Shown here: in pieces, positions 9,838 through 19,062 of the stretch
Position numbering within the stretch: the stretch's first letter is position 1
Layout of the letters: the number at the start of each line of letters is the position of its first letter
From: Trinickia dinghuensis
GTDB taxonomy: Bacteria; Pseudomonadota; Gammaproteobacteria; Burkholderiales; Burkholderiaceae
Reading direction: 5' to 3'
Length of the DNA stretch: 64,000 bases
Assembly (NCBI RefSeq): GCF_003367175.1
Contig: NZ_QRGA01000018.1
Span: 62,001-126,000 of the forward strand
Translations under genes and position numbers: made by a program
Notes under the pieces: generated by a model
The model's input: the letters and a program-made list of their open reading frames with translations, nothing else
Database searches by the model: none
What the model was told of the DNA's origin: nothing

Positions 9838-11715
9838 ATGCTTTTGATGACACTCGCTTCGCGTGCCTCGCACGAACCACAATTGGAACATTTGACCGTC
9901 GCCGAACGTAACGCTCGCAACGCCAGGCTTTCCGGCTATGCCGACCGGCCGCTCGCGTTCTTGCTCAGTTACATCCGGCGCCACCCCGTCTCGCATGCGA
10001 TCGTGCTGGCAAGCGTCTTCGCCGCAGTTGGCTGCGCGCTCGCCTCGCAGTACGCGATCAAGCACTTGATCGACGTGCTCGGCATTGGCCGCGGCCACCC
10101 GGGCCCGCTGTGGGCGGCGTTCGCGATCCTCGTCGGCCTCATCGCGGCCGACAACATGCTCTGGCGGATCGGCGGATGGGTTGCGGCACATGCGTTCGTC
10201 AACGTGACGGGCGATCTGCGGCGCGACCTGTTCCAGTATCTGACCGGCCACTCGCCGACCTATTTCTCGGAACGCCAGCCGGGCACCCTCGCCAGCCGCA
10301 TCACAGCGACGTCGAACGCGGTCTACACGTCCGAGAACACGATGGCCTGGAACGTCTTGCCGCCGTGCATAGCCGTGGTCGGCGCGATCGTCATGATCAT
10401 CTCGGTGAACCCGGTCATGGCCGCGTGCCTGCTGACCTGCTCCGCCGTGCTTGCGATCGTGCTGTTCAAGCTTGCAGGGCGAGGCTCGTCGCGCCATCAC
10501 AAGTTCGCCACGAAGGCGGCCGCCGTCGACGGCGAGCTCGTCGACGTCATCGGCAACATGGCGCTCGTCCGTGCCTTCGGCATGACCTTTCGCGAGCAGC
10601 GGCGCTTCGGCGAGACCGTCAAAGCCGAAATGGACGCGCGCCAGCAAAGCTTGCTGTACCTCGAACGGCTGCGGCTCTTGCACGCCTTCATCACCGCGCT
10701 GCTGTCGGCGGGCTTGCTCGGGTGGGCCCTGTGGTTGTGGACGCAAGGACGCGCCACCTCGGGCGACATCGTGCTCACGAGCTCGCTCGGCTTCACGATC
10801 CTGCACGGCACGCGGGATCTGGCCGTCGCGCTCGTCGACGTTACTCAGCACATCGCGCGGCTGGCCGAGGCGGTCAAAACACTGCTCGAGCCGCACGGCA
10901 TGCCCGATCGAGAGGAGGCCGTACCGCTCGCGACGCAGGGCGGACGCGTCGACTTCGAAGGCGTGACGTTCGCCTACCCGCGCCGCAAAGCGATCCTCGA
11001 TCAATTCGATCTGCGCATCGAGGCGGGGCAGCGCGTGGGGCTCGTCGGCAAGTCGGGCGCCGGCAAATCGACCGTCCTGGCGCTGCTGCAGCGCTTCTAC
11101 GAAACGCAAGGCGGCTCGATCAAGGTCGACGGCCAAAATATCGGCGCGATCACGCAGGACAGCCTGCGCCACGCCATCGCGCTCGTCCCGCAGGACATCG
11201 CGCTGTTTCACCGTACGGTCTACGAGAACATCGCCTACGGCCGGCCCGAAGCGAGCCGCGAGGAAGTACACGCGGCGGCTCGCGAAGCGCGCTGCACCGA
11301 TTTCATCGAAGCGATGCCCGACGGCTTCGACACGATCGTCGGCGACCGCGGCGTGAAGCTCTCGGGCGGTCAGCGTCAGCGGATCGCCATCGCGCGGGCC
11401 ATTTTGAAGAACGCGCCGATCCTCCTGCTCGACGAAGCGACTTCCGCGCTCGACAGCGCGTCGGAGGAAGCCATCCAGCAGGCGCTCGACCGGCTCATGG
11501 TGGGTCGGACCGTCATCGCGATCGCGCACCGTCTGTCGACGCTGCAGAACTTCGATCGCATCATCGTCATGAGTTCGGGCAAGGTCATCGACGACGGCAC
11601 GCCCGAGGCACTGCGCAACCGCCCCGGCATCTATCGCGATCTGCTGGCCAAGCAGCACGGCAAGGCGACGCAACTGCATCCCGGCGGGAGAAAGGTCGAC
11701 GAGCACGTCGCGTAA
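9838..11715 (+). CDS. ABC exporter, fused permease and ATPase (MsbA/LmrA-like)
   Basis: Half-transporter of 625 residues expected to work as a homodimer in the inner membrane. The N-terminal half holds six hydrophobic segments (ABC transporter type 1). The C-terminal half has Walker A GKSGAGKST (residues 404-412), the Q-loop region VPQDIALF, signature LSGGQ (508-512), Walker B ILLLDEATSALD and the H-loop IAIAHRLST. The substrate is not predictable; lipid, peptide or drug export are all possible. Start: ATG at 9838 (ATG at 9847 is also possible); no strong ribosome site is visible. It ends in a good intrinsic terminator and converges on otsA. Confidence 0.88.
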   Translation: MLLMTLASRASHEPQLEHLTVAERNARNARLSGYADRPLAFLLSYIRRHPVSHAIVLASVFAAVGCALASQYAIKHLIDVLGIGRGHPGPLWAAFAILVGLIAADNMLWRIGGWVAAHAFVNVTGDLRRDLFQYLTGHSPTYFSERQPGTLASRITATSNAVYTSENTMAWNVLPPCIAVVGAIVMIISVNPVMAACLLTCSAVLAIVLFKLAGRGSSRHHKFATKAAAVDGELVDVIGNMALVRAFGMTFREQRRFGETVKAEMDARQQSLLYLERLRLLHAFITALLSAGLLGWALWLWTQGRATSGDIVLTSSLGFTILHGTRDLAVALVDVTQHIARLAEAVKTLLEPHGMPDREEAVPLATQGGRVDFEGVTFAYPRRKAILDQFDLRIEAGQRVGLVGKSGAGKSTVLALLQRFYETQGGSIKVDGQNIGAITQDSLRHAIALVPQDIALFHRTVYENIAYGRPEASREEVHAAAREARCTDFIEAMPDGFDTIVGDRGVKLSGGQRQRIAIARAILKNAPILLLDEATSALDSASEEAIQQALDRLMVGRTVIAIAHRLSTLQNFDRIIVMSSGKVIDDGTPEALRNRPGIYRDLLAKQHGKATQLHPGGRKVDEHVA

Positions 11716-11739
11716 CTCGATCGGAGACGCATGAAGACA

Positions 11740-11773
11740 AAGGCCCGGCACTCAGCGTGTCGGGCCTTTTTGC
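11740..11773 (+). terminator. Rho-independent terminator after the ABC exporter
   Basis: Stem AAGGCCCGGCAC (11740-11751) pairs, with one wobble, to GTGTCGGGCCTT (11757-11768) and is followed by a run of T. A short TTCTGG repeat lies just beyond. Confidence 0.85.
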
Positions 11774-11865
11774 TTCTGGTTCTGGTTCTGCTTCCGGATC
11801 GACCGAAGGCGCCCTAGCGTTTTTCGTTAGACGGCGGGACCGTTGAACCTTCTAAAGCTCGGACC

Positions 11866-13344
11866 TCAGGCGGCAACGCGCTTGCGTGCCGTCTTGCCGC
11901 GCGCCGCGGTGGCCTTCTCGCTCGCCGCGTTCGCCGCGGGCCGCTGCCCATTGCCTTGCGCGAGATCGCGCAAGAACGTATCACGCCAGACCGAGACGTT
12001 GTTGCTGCGCAATTGCGCGATCATGTCGCGGTAGCGCGCGCGCCGTTCGGCGAGCGGCATCGACAGCGCCTGCGCGAGCGCCTGGGCCATCCCATCGATG
12101 TCGATCGGATTGACGATCAGCGCGCCCGTCAGTTCGTCGGCCGCGCCGGCGAAGCGCGACAGCACCAGCACGCCGGGATCGTCGGGATCCTGCGCGGAGA
12201 CGTATTCCTTCGCGACGAGATTCATGCCGTCGCGCAGCGGCGTCACGTAGCCGACATGCGATTGACGAAACAGCGCGGCCAGCACGGACCGCTCGTATTG
12301 CCGGTGGATGTAGCGGATCGGCGTCCAGTCGAGCTCGGCGAAACGGCCGTTGATCCGGCCGAGTTCCGATTCGAGCCGCAAACGGATGTCTTGATACGCA
12401 TGCATGTCGGAACGCGTCGGCGGCGCGATCTGCACGAACGACACATTGTTGCGGCAGGCCGGCACCTGGTCGAGCAGCCGCTCGAACGCGCGGAAGCGCT
12501 CGACGAGCCCTTTCGAATAATCGAGCCGGTCGACGCTCATGATGAGCTTGCGATCGTGCAGCGTCTGGCGCATCGTGCGGACCGACTTGCCGCGCGCCCC
12601 GGCCTTGGCGAGCTGCGCAATTTCGTCGGGATAAACGCCGATCGGATACGCGGCCGCGCGCAGCGAGCGCCCGAACGCGCGCACGAGCACGGGTGCCCCC
12701 GCAACGAACGGCTCGGCGCCCTCGATTTCCCCCGCGGCTTCATGCACGACGTAGTCGCAAAACGCGCGCACGTCCGCTTGCGTCTGAAAGCCCAGCAAAT
12801 CGAACGAGCACAGTGCCTCGACGAGCGCGCGATGCGGCGGCACGGCCAGCAGCACCTGCGCGGCCGGAAACGGAATGTGCAGGAAAAAGCCGATCCGGTT
12901 CTTGACGCCCGCCGCGCGCAGCGCTTGCGCGAAAGGGATCAAATGGTAATCGTGCACCCAGATGACGTCGTCGGCCCGCAGCAGCGGCACGAGTTGTTGA
13001 GCAAGCCAGGTGTTGACGCGCCAATAGCCTTCGAAATCGTGGCCGTCGTACTGGATCATGTCGGCGCGGTAGTGAAACGCGGGCCACAGCGTCGCGTTCG
13101 AGAAGCCGCGGTAGTACTGATCGTAGTCGCGCCGCGCGAGACCGATCGTCGCGAAGGTGACCGGGCCTTGTTCGACGAGCTGCAATTGAGGCTGCCCCGA
13201 GGACACGACCTCGCCGCTCCAGCCGAACCACATGCCGCCTGTCTCCTTGAGCGCGTCGTAGACACCGACTGCCAAGCCGCCCGCGGCCGGGCCGCCCTCG
13301 GAGATCGGCGCGACCCGGTTCGAAACGATGATGAGACGACTCAT
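11866..13344 (-). CDS. otsA: Trehalose-6-phosphate synthase
   Basis: GT20 enzyme that makes trehalose 6-phosphate from UDP-glucose and glucose 6-phosphate, for osmo- and stress protection. It has 492 residues and opens [13 protein letters not shown]. Family hallmarks include GGLAVGV, the WVHDYHL motif, [20 protein letters not shown] and the C-terminal [14 protein letters not shown]. The last roughly 30 residues are an Ala/Lys/Arg-rich tail beyond the usual domain. The start overlaps the otsB stop as ATGA, so the two are translationally coupled, with otsB first. Confidence 0.95.
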   Translation of the reverse strand: MSRLIIVSNRVAPISEGGPAAGGLAVGVYDALKETGGMWFGWSGEVVSSGQPQLQLVEQGPVTFATIGLARRDYDQYYRGFSNATLWPAFHYRADMIQYDGHDFEGYWRVNTWLAQQLVPLLRADDVIWVHDYHLIPFAQALRAAGVKNRIGFFLHIPFPAAQVLLAVPPHRALVEALCSFDLLGFQTQADVRAFCDYVVHEAAGEIEGAEPFVAGAPVLVRAFGRSLRAAAYPIGVYPDEIAQLAKAGARGKSVRTMRQTLHDRKLIMSVDRLDYSKGLVERFRAFERLLDQVPACRNNVSFVQIAPPTRSDMHAYQDIRLRLESELGRINGRFAELDWTPIRYIHRQYERSVLAALFRQSHVGYVTPLRDGMNLVAKEYVSAQDPDDPGVLVLSRFAGAADELTGALIVNPIDIDGMAQALAQALSMPLAERRARYRDMIAQLRSNNVSVWRDTFLRDLAQGNGQRPAANAASEKATAARGKTARKRVAA

Positions 13345-14093
13345 GAAGTTCGCTGTGCCTCGGCGACGATGTGAGCGAGCCAGTCGACGAACGCGCCGAC
13401 CGAATCGATACGGGAATGCGCCGACGTATCGCCCGCGCCGACCTTGATCGAGAGACCCCCGCGCTCGTTGACGACCGCGAACCCCTTCTCGTCGGTCAAA
13501 TCGTCGCCCGCGAACACCGGCGTGCGGCCGGCGAACGGCGGCTCGTCGAGAAATGCCGCCACCGCGCGGCCCTTATCGACGTTCTTCGGCTTGATTTCGA
13601 ACACCATCTTGCCCGGCTGCAGCACGTAGGCATCGGGGTATTCGTCGACGAGACGCTGCGTCGCTTCGCGCGCCACCGTCTCGGCCAGAGGCGCATTGCG
13701 GTAATGAAGCGCGAGCGCGGCGCCCTTGATCTCGAGCAGCGTGCCCGGGTGAGCGTTGACGAGTTCCGCCAGCACGCGTTCCATGCGCAATAGGCGCTCG
13801 TCGTTGAAGCCGATCCTGACCGTATCGCCGCTCGCGTCGCGCCGCTCCGCGCCGTGCAGGCCGGCAACGGGCAAATCGGGCATGCCGAGGAACGCATCGA
13901 TGCTCTCGATGCCTCGACCCGATACGACGGCGACCGCGCCGCGCGTCAGATGCCGCAATTGCGCCAAGGAATCGACGACGGCGGGCGGCACGACCACTCC
14001 GTCGGGAGTGGACGCAAGCTCGACGAGCGTACCGTCGAAGTCGAAGAAGAACGCCGTCTCGCTAAGAGACAGAAAAGCCGGTAAGGATTGCAT
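13341..14093 (-). CDS. otsB: Trehalose-6-phosphate phosphatase
   Basis: HAD-superfamily phosphatase of 250 residues that removes phosphate from trehalose 6-phosphate. Motif I FFFDFDGTLVEL carries the nucleophilic aspartate, VVSGRG is motif II, and FAGDDLTDEKGF is the C-terminal magnesium-binding motif. The gene is the first of a two-gene operon and overlaps otsA by 4 bases. The 326 bases upstream, shared with the divergent SCO gene, should hold the promoter, but I could not assign clear boxes. Confidence 0.95.
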   Translation of the reverse strand: MQSLPAFLSLSETAFFFDFDGTLVELASTPDGVVVPPAVVDSLAQLRHLTRGAVAVVSGRGIESIDAFLGMPDLPVAGLHGAERRDASGDTVRIGFNDERLLRMERVLAELVNAHPGTLLEIKGAALALHYRNAPLAETVAREATQRLVDEYPDAYVLQPGKMVFEIKPKNVDKGRAVAAFLDEPPFAGRTPVFAGDDLTDEKGFAVVNERGGLSIKVGAGDTSAHSRIDSVGAFVDWLAHIVAEAQRTS

Positions 14094-14419
14094 CAGCTTA
14101 GTTCGCGTAACGGCCTTGCTTGGCTTTTAGCCTAGCGAAACCGGAAAAGTTTGCGCATCTTACCGCGCCTGCGTCGCCTTTTCGAGCAAGAGTGCCTCGA
14201 CCGCCGGACACACCGACGCGCAACGCTACGCGGCCCCTACCCCGTATCTTGCCTGGTTCTTGTCCGATCCTGCGACATATTGCCTCTTTGCCAGCGGGTA
14301 TCAGCGCCACGAACGGTAACAGTAAGCTATCTGCGCTATAGTCCGTGCCTCGCAGCCGCCGAACCGGCGCGGCCCCGCTAGGGCGGAGCCTCGGCGCTGG
14401 AGTACTTTACGAGTCCCGC
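14094..14419. other. Divergent spacer between otsB and the SCO gene
   Basis: No gene supported. It must contain the otsBA promoter (leftward) and the SCO promoter (rightward). A TATAGT-like -10 (14336-14341) is the only suggestive box. Confidence 0.45.
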
Positions 14420-15145
14420 ATGCCGCAACGTGTTTCCCGCGTCGGGCCGCCGCCCGGCGAACCTGCAAGCTTCGTATCCGCTTCGTCCGCCTCCGATCCG
14501 GCCGCATCGCCCGCGCGCCATGGTTTGCCTTCGCGCCCCGCTTGGGCCCGCCGGGCACTTCGCGCATTGACAGGCTTTGCCTGTGCCGGACTCATCGCCG
14601 GCTGCACGCACGACGACGGCCATTGGCAACTCACCGACGTCACGGGCCACCTTCCGGACCTGGCCTTCAAGTTGACCGAAGATACGGGTCAAAGCGTCAA
14701 TGCATCGGCCTTTCGCGGCAAGACGACGCTCGTCTATTTCGGCTACACGCATTGTCCCGATGTCTGCCCCGAAACGATGGCCCGGCTGATGCAGGTGCTC
14801 GGGAAGCTGCCCGCGGCCGATGCTAAGCAAGTCCGCATCCTGTTCATTTCAGTCGATCCGGCACGCGACACGCCGCAAGCGCTGCATGCCTACGTCACGG
14901 CGTTCGACCCTCAGCACATTCGCGGCCTAACCGGCACCGACGCTCAGGTGGAATCGCTCGCGAAGCGCTATCGTGTCGCCTATCAGATGGAAAAGCGCGA
15001 CCCGAACGGCAGCTATGAAGTCACGCACAGTTCGGCCGTTTATATCTTCGATCGCGACGGACGAGCGCGGCTGCTCGCGACGAGCGACGATACGCCCGAT
15101 GCGATCGCACACGACTTGCAGCGTGTGATCGAGCGCGATGCTTGA
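14420..15145 (+). CDS. SCO1/SenC family copper chaperone lipoprotein
   Basis: Membrane-anchored thioredoxin-fold protein of 241 residues that helps load copper into the CuA site of cytochrome oxidase. The copper-binding CPDVC motif (cysteines 112 and 116, in GYTHCPDVCPETM) is present, as is the later conserved histidine in THSSAVY. A hydrophobic segment ends in LIAGC, a lipobox with the cysteine near residue 62, after an unusually long Pro/Ser/Ala-rich lead. A GTG at 14345 could extend the protein by 25 residues, but the ATG at 14420 is more likely. A CtaG-type gene follows, supporting a role in oxidase assembly. Confidence 0.9.
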   Translation: MPQRVSRVGPPPGEPASFVSASSASDPAASPARHGLPSRPAWARRALRALTGFACAGLIAGCTHDDGHWQLTDVTGHLPDLAFKLTEDTGQSVNASAFRGKTTLVYFGYTHCPDVCPETMARLMQVLGKLPAADAKQVRILFISVDPARDTPQALHAYVTAFDPQHIRGLTGTDAQVESLAKRYRVAYQMEKRDPNGSYEVTHSSAVYIFDRDGRARLLATSDDTPDAIAHDLQRVIERDA

Positions 15146-15286
15146 GGTGATGCGTCGGCCGACTCGTTGCTTCTGGCATCGGGCGGCAAACACCCTCGCC
15201 GTTTATTGCTTGACGGCGTGCAGGACTGATAAGGCCATACAAGGCCATACGGTCTATCAACATCAACGAGTAAGTCGGAAGTCGCG

Positions 15287-16165
15287 ATGAACCTGCTTTA
15301 CTGGCTCGATCCCTGGGAACCGTCGCCGACGGTCGTCATCTGCGTGCTCACGGCGGCGATACTCTATGCACGAGGCGTACGCCACGCCCGCGTGTCGCTG
15401 CCGCGCCAGATAGCCTTCTGGTTCGGGCTCGTCGCGCTTTATATCGCGTTGCACACGCGGCTCGACTACTACTTCGAGCACGAGTTCTTCATGCATCGCT
15501 TGCAGCACCTCGTGCTGCACCACCTCGGGCCGTTCTTCATCGCGTGGTCGTATCCGGGCGCCGCGCTGCGGGCCGGCATCCCGTTCAGCTGGCGCCAGCG
15601 GTTCATCGGGCCGGCCGTGAAGACGAAGCCGATGCAAGCCGTGTTCAACATCGTGTTCCAACCTATCGTCGCGGTCGTGCTGTTCGTCGGCCTGATCTAC
15701 TTTTGGCTGCTCTCGCCGATTCACTTCAAGGCGATGCTCGACTGGCGGCTCTATCGGATCATGAACTGGAGCATGGTTGTGGACGGCCTGCTGTTCTGGT
15801 GGCTCGTGCTCGACCCGCGGCCGGCGCCGCCCGCACGCCTGGCAGCGGGACGACGGCTCATGATCGTCATCGCCGCCATTCCGCCGCAGATCGCGCTCGG
15901 AGCACTCATTTTCTTCACGCCGCGTGAGCTTTATCCGATTTACTCGATCTGCGGACGTGCGTTTACTTGGATCAGTCCGATCCGCGATCAGCAGATCGGC
16001 GGGCTGCTGATTTGGATTCCGGGCTCGATGATGAGCGTGGTCGGCGCGCTGATCGCGTTGCGGCACTGGATGCGGCTGTCGGCACGCGAACGGTTGATCG
16101 AGGAGCGGCGGGAAATGCCTGCCCGCGGGCAGGCGTCGGCGCCTACGCCGGCCCAAGCGCATTGA
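15287..16165 (+). CDS. Cytochrome c oxidase assembly factor, caa3_CtaG family
   Basis: Polytopic inner-membrane protein of 292 residues with about seven hydrophobic helices. It is rich in histidine around residues 65-80 (EFFMHRLQHLVLHHLGPF), typical of the caa3_CtaG (DUF1404-like) family implicated in copper delivery to haem-copper oxidases. It is not Cox11-type CtaG. It follows the SCO gene by 141 bases on the same strand, so the two may be co-transcribed. The C-terminus is a short Ala/Pro tail. The oxidase structural genes are not in the window. Confidence 0.87.
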   Translation: MNLLYWLDPWEPSPTVVICVLTAAILYARGVRHARVSLPRQIAFWFGLVALYIALHTRLDYYFEHEFFMHRLQHLVLHHLGPFFIAWSYPGAALRAGIPFSWRQRFIGPAVKTKPMQAVFNIVFQPIVAVVLFVGLIYFWLLSPIHFKAMLDWRLYRIMNWSMVVDGLLFWWLVLDPRPAPPARLAAGRRLMIVIAAIPPQIALGALIFFTPRELYPIYSICGRAFTWISPIRDQQIGGLLIWIPGSMMSVVGALIALRHWMRLSARERLIEERREMPARGQASAPTPAQAH

Positions 16166-16215
16166 CGGTGCGTGGCCGGCAGTCGTTGGTCAGTGGCCAT
16201 TGGTCGTTGAGCCCT

Positions 16216-16239
16216 GTCTAGCCGGTCGTCCGGCTAGAC
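16216..16239. terminator. Perfect hairpin between convergent genes
   Basis: GTCTAGCCGG (16216-16225) and CCGGCTAGAC (16230-16239) form a 10-bp stem with a TCGT loop, placed between the stops of the CtaG gene and the elaA-like gene. There is no T-run, so it may act as a weak bidirectional terminator or a transcript-end stabiliser. Confidence 0.5.
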
Positions 16240-16247
16240 GCGACGGT

Positions 16248-16787
16248 TCAGACCGACCGCATCCAGACGTGCGGAATGCCGTCCTCGTCGTGCACTTCGG
16301 AAATCGGCTCGAAACCGAAAGCGCCATAAAACATCTGCAGATGCGCCTGCGCATGCAGCTTGATGGCCGCGTCGGGCCACTGCGCCACGATATGCTTGAG
16401 CGCCTGCTCGAGCAGTTCACTGCCCAGACCGATGCCGCGGAATTCCGAGGTGGTAAGCACGCGGCCGATGCGGATATCGGCGTCCGAAGCGTCGGGCAAC
16501 AGCACACGAAGATAACCGGCCAGCGTGGGAATTTTGGATCGGCCGACTTTCTTTGCTTCTGAATTACCCGAAGCGGAGGCAGCGGCATTCGCTTCGGGCG
16601 AATAAGCAAGCAAGTGCCACGCGTCTTTGTCTAGTCCATCGACGTCGTTGTAGACGCACTCCTGTTCGACGACGAATACAACGTTGCGCGCCTCGAGCAC
16701 GTCATAGACTTCAACGGGCGTGAGGTCGGAAAAAGGCTTCCAACGCCATTCGAGAGATTCGTGCGAGTCGCGGGTGGAATCGGTCAT
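16248..16787 (-). CDS. elaA: GNAT acetyltransferase, ElaA-like
   Basis: Predicted acyl-CoA-dependent N-acetyltransferase of 179 residues. The N-terminal block with LYDVLEAR-like spacing, FVVEQECVYNDVDGLD and HLLAY is typical of ElaA. The acetyl-CoA loop is in TSEFRGIGLGSELL, and HAQAHLQMFYGAFGF closes the fold. An Ala/Ser/Gly-rich insertion of roughly 20 residues interrupts the middle. The ATG at 16787 was chosen over a TTG two codons upstream. Substrate unknown. Confidence 0.85.
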   Translation of the reverse strand: MTDSTRDSHESLEWRWKPFSDLTPVEVYDVLEARNVVFVVEQECVYNDVDGLDKDAWHLLAYSPEANAAASASGNSEAKKVGRSKIPTLAGYLRVLLPDASDADIRIGRVLTTSEFRGIGLGSELLEQALKHIVAQWPDAAIKLHAQAHLQMFYGAFGFEPISEVHDEDGIPHVWMRSV

Positions 16788-16949
16788 GGGCAAATCCGGG
16801 AATTTGGTGCCGGTCGATTATCCCGCGAGGTCGTCGTAAATGCCAGGGGCGGCGCACGCGCAGTTGCCGCTATCGTCGGGGCAAGCGTGCGATCACCACT
16901 GTAAATCAGCGCTGTCGGCTGCGTGATCCTCGTTACCCCGTTGTTCCAG

Positions 16950-17540
16950 TTACTTCTGTTGTTCCTCGACATCGAGCCCCGTGATGTCCATCACCATCCG
17001 GCACAGCCATTCCTCGAAGCTGGCCGCGACGCGCTCGCGTCGGTCGTCGTCGTGCAACATGCGAACGACCTGACCCACGGTGCCACCCGGAGCCGGGTCG
17101 AGGTCGATGCACAGGCAGTCACCCATGCCGTTCTTCGTAATCGGTATCCACTTGAGGTTGAACCAATCGTCCTTCACGCCGTCATCAGGATCGGATGTCA
17201 TGCCGTCGAATAAGCCATCCACGACGATTTCGCGCCAACAGGTCCACTCATTGAGAATGCCCTTGACGTCCAGCAGGCTTTCTCCTTCGAAGCAAACGCC
17301 ATCTTGATCCACTTGCCCGCCGTGCGTCTTCAGGCTCGTGATGAAATCCTCAGGCAGCTTGACGCCGAGTGCGCCTTCCAGGATCTGAATCTCGTCGTCG
17401 CTGGCCGGTGCGTTCAATCCTCCGGGAATGGCATCGGGCATCGACTGCAGCCATGCATTGAGACATGACCAGGATTCTGCGATCTTCATGTGTGGTTGCA
17501 TTGATTCAGGCTCCGTTGAGTGTTTAGCCTCGATGGTCAT
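16950..17540 (-). CDS. SMI1/KNR4 (SUKH) family protein
   Basis: Cytosolic protein of 196 residues with the SUKH-type layout: an acidic region, ASDDEIQILEGALGVKLPEDF near residue 50, a conserved tryptophan segment (NEWTCWREIV) and a GMGDCLCIDLDPAPGG core. SUKH proteins are often immunity proteins against contact-dependent or polymorphic toxins; some have other partner-binding roles. No toxin, Rhs or T6SS gene is next to it, so an immunity role is only a possibility. The ATG at 17540 has a strong AAGGAGGAG directly upstream. Confidence 0.75.
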   Translation of the reverse strand: MTIEAKHSTEPESMQPHMKIAESWSCLNAWLQSMPDAIPGGLNAPASDDEIQILEGALGVKLPEDFITSLKTHGGQVDQDGVCFEGESLLDVKGILNEWTCWREIVVDGLFDGMTSDPDDGVKDDWFNLKWIPITKNGMGDCLCIDLDPAPGGTVGQVVRMLHDDDRRERVAASFEEWLCRMVMDITGLDVEEQQK

Positions 17541-17823
17541 GCTCCTCCTTCATTCGGTCCGTGTTTGAGCGAGCGAGTGAGCCTAATGCGAGGGCGGGAA
17601 CATCTCGTCAATAGTCCACAAAATTGGGACCAAAAGAAGGCAACGAACGAAGGCAACGAACGCAGCAGACCGCTCGCCGGTCATTCACACGACCATCGAC
17701 GCACCACACGCGACGATTAGCCATTCGGCCGAATCGTGCGCCCTCGCCGCGGCGCGTAGCATGATCTTCGCTATGCATCGCATGCCTCTACCCGAGGCAT
17801 GCAGGACCGTGAGAGAAAAGCCC

Positions 17824-19044
17824 ATGACAGACGCGACAATCGACACAAAGCCGGAGACGATCCTCTTCGGCGCATTCGATCGACACAACCTTGGGGACAT
17901 GCTCTTTGCGCATGTACTAGAGAAAATGCTGCGGGGACGGCGCATTCGGTTCGCGGGTTTGCGTGAATGCGATTTGCGTCCGTACGGCGGTCACCTGGTC
18001 GAGGCGATTTCGAAGTTGGCCGCGTCGGACCACGATCGAGCGTTCGACATCGTTCACGCCGGCGGCGAACTGTTTACGTGCGATGCATGGGAATCGGCGG
18101 TCATGCTCGCGCCCGAGAATCAAGTCGAGGCGACGATCAACGAGTACCCCGCGTGGACGCAAAAGCCGACCGAATGGGCACAGCAGCATCTAGGGGTATC
18201 GGCACGGGTGCCATATGTTTTGTCGAAGGCGCGCTGCCCACGGGCGCGCAGGATCATCTTCAACGCGATCGGCGGCGTCGACCTCAAACATCTTGATCAG
18301 TCGATGCTCGCGGAAGTCGCCGAAGCACTTCGCAACGCCGACGACGTAACCGTCCGCGATGCCTTTACACAACGCACCCTCGCGGACGCGGGAATCGCGA
18401 CGCGGCTCCTGCCCGATCCCGCAGTCATGGTCGCCGAGCTTTTCGGCGACGTCATTCACCGTCGCACCGACTGCGATTCTTTCTCGGCCCTACGCGATGC
18501 ATGCCCGAACGGCTATATCGCCGTGCAATTCAGCGCGGACTTCGGCGACGACCGAACCATCGACGAAATCGCCGTACAACTCGACATCGTCGCTGCACGG
18601 CACGGTGTCGGCGTCGTCTTCTTCTGCGCAGGCATCGCGCCGTGGCACGACAACTTGGAGGTGTACGAGAGAACGCGGCAGTTCATGCGCACGGAATCAG
18701 CGTACCTCATGACGTCCCCCAACATCTGGGACATCTGCGCGCTAATCGCGAGCAGTCGCGCGTATTGCGGAAGTAGTCTTCACGGGAGAATCGTCGCCGC
18801 GGCATTCGCACTGCCGCGCATCAATATCCGTCACGCCGCGCGCCTTCCGCCACAGAGCAAGCAAACAGAGTTCGCGCGCACCTGGGAAGACGCCGGCTTC
18901 CCAGGCGAGGTCAACGTCAGTCAGATAGTACGAAGCGTCGATCACGCACTGCGGATCGAACGTGGAAAACTTCGACGCATCGCAAGCACACTCGCGAACG
19001 AGTATCGGGCCGGTTTCCAGCGTGTGGCAACGTTGTTGGGCTGA
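17824..19044 (+). CDS. Polysaccharide pyruvyl transferase family protein
   Basis: Predicted enzyme of 406 residues in the family that adds pyruvate ketals to exopolysaccharides and cell-wall glycans. Indicative segments are GAFDRHNLGDMLFAHVL at the N-terminus, VHAGGELF, VRDAFTQRTL, LLPDPAVM and the C-terminal SSLHGRIVAAAFALPRINI. I chose the ATG at 17824 (MTDATID) rather than 17761, which has no ribosome site. It is an orphan: no glycosyltransferase operon adjoins it, and its GC is slightly lower with more mixed codons than its neighbours, hinting at acquisition. Confidence 0.75.
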   Translation: MTDATIDTKPETILFGAFDRHNLGDMLFAHVLEKMLRGRRIRFAGLRECDLRPYGGHLVEAISKLAASDHDRAFDIVHAGGELFTCDAWESAVMLAPENQVEATINEYPAWTQKPTEWAQQHLGVSARVPYVLSKARCPRARRIIFNAIGGVDLKHLDQSMLAEVAEALRNADDVTVRDAFTQRTLADAGIATRLLPDPAVMVAELFGDVIHRRTDCDSFSALRDACPNGYIAVQFSADFGDDRTIDEIAVQLDIVAARHGVGVVFFCAGIAPWHDNLEVYERTRQFMRTESAYLMTSPNIWDICALIASSRAYCGSSLHGRIVAAAFALPRINIRHAARLPPQSKQTEFARTWEDAGFPGEVNVSQIVRSVDHALRIERGKLRRIASTLANEYRAGFQRVATLLG

Positions 19045-19062
19045 CAAGCTGCGATTCGCGCT

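Noticed and set aside
9631..11751. 706-residue open frame antisense to the ABC exporter
   Set aside because: Mirror frame; the plus strand carries Walker A, LSGGQ and Walker B motifs.
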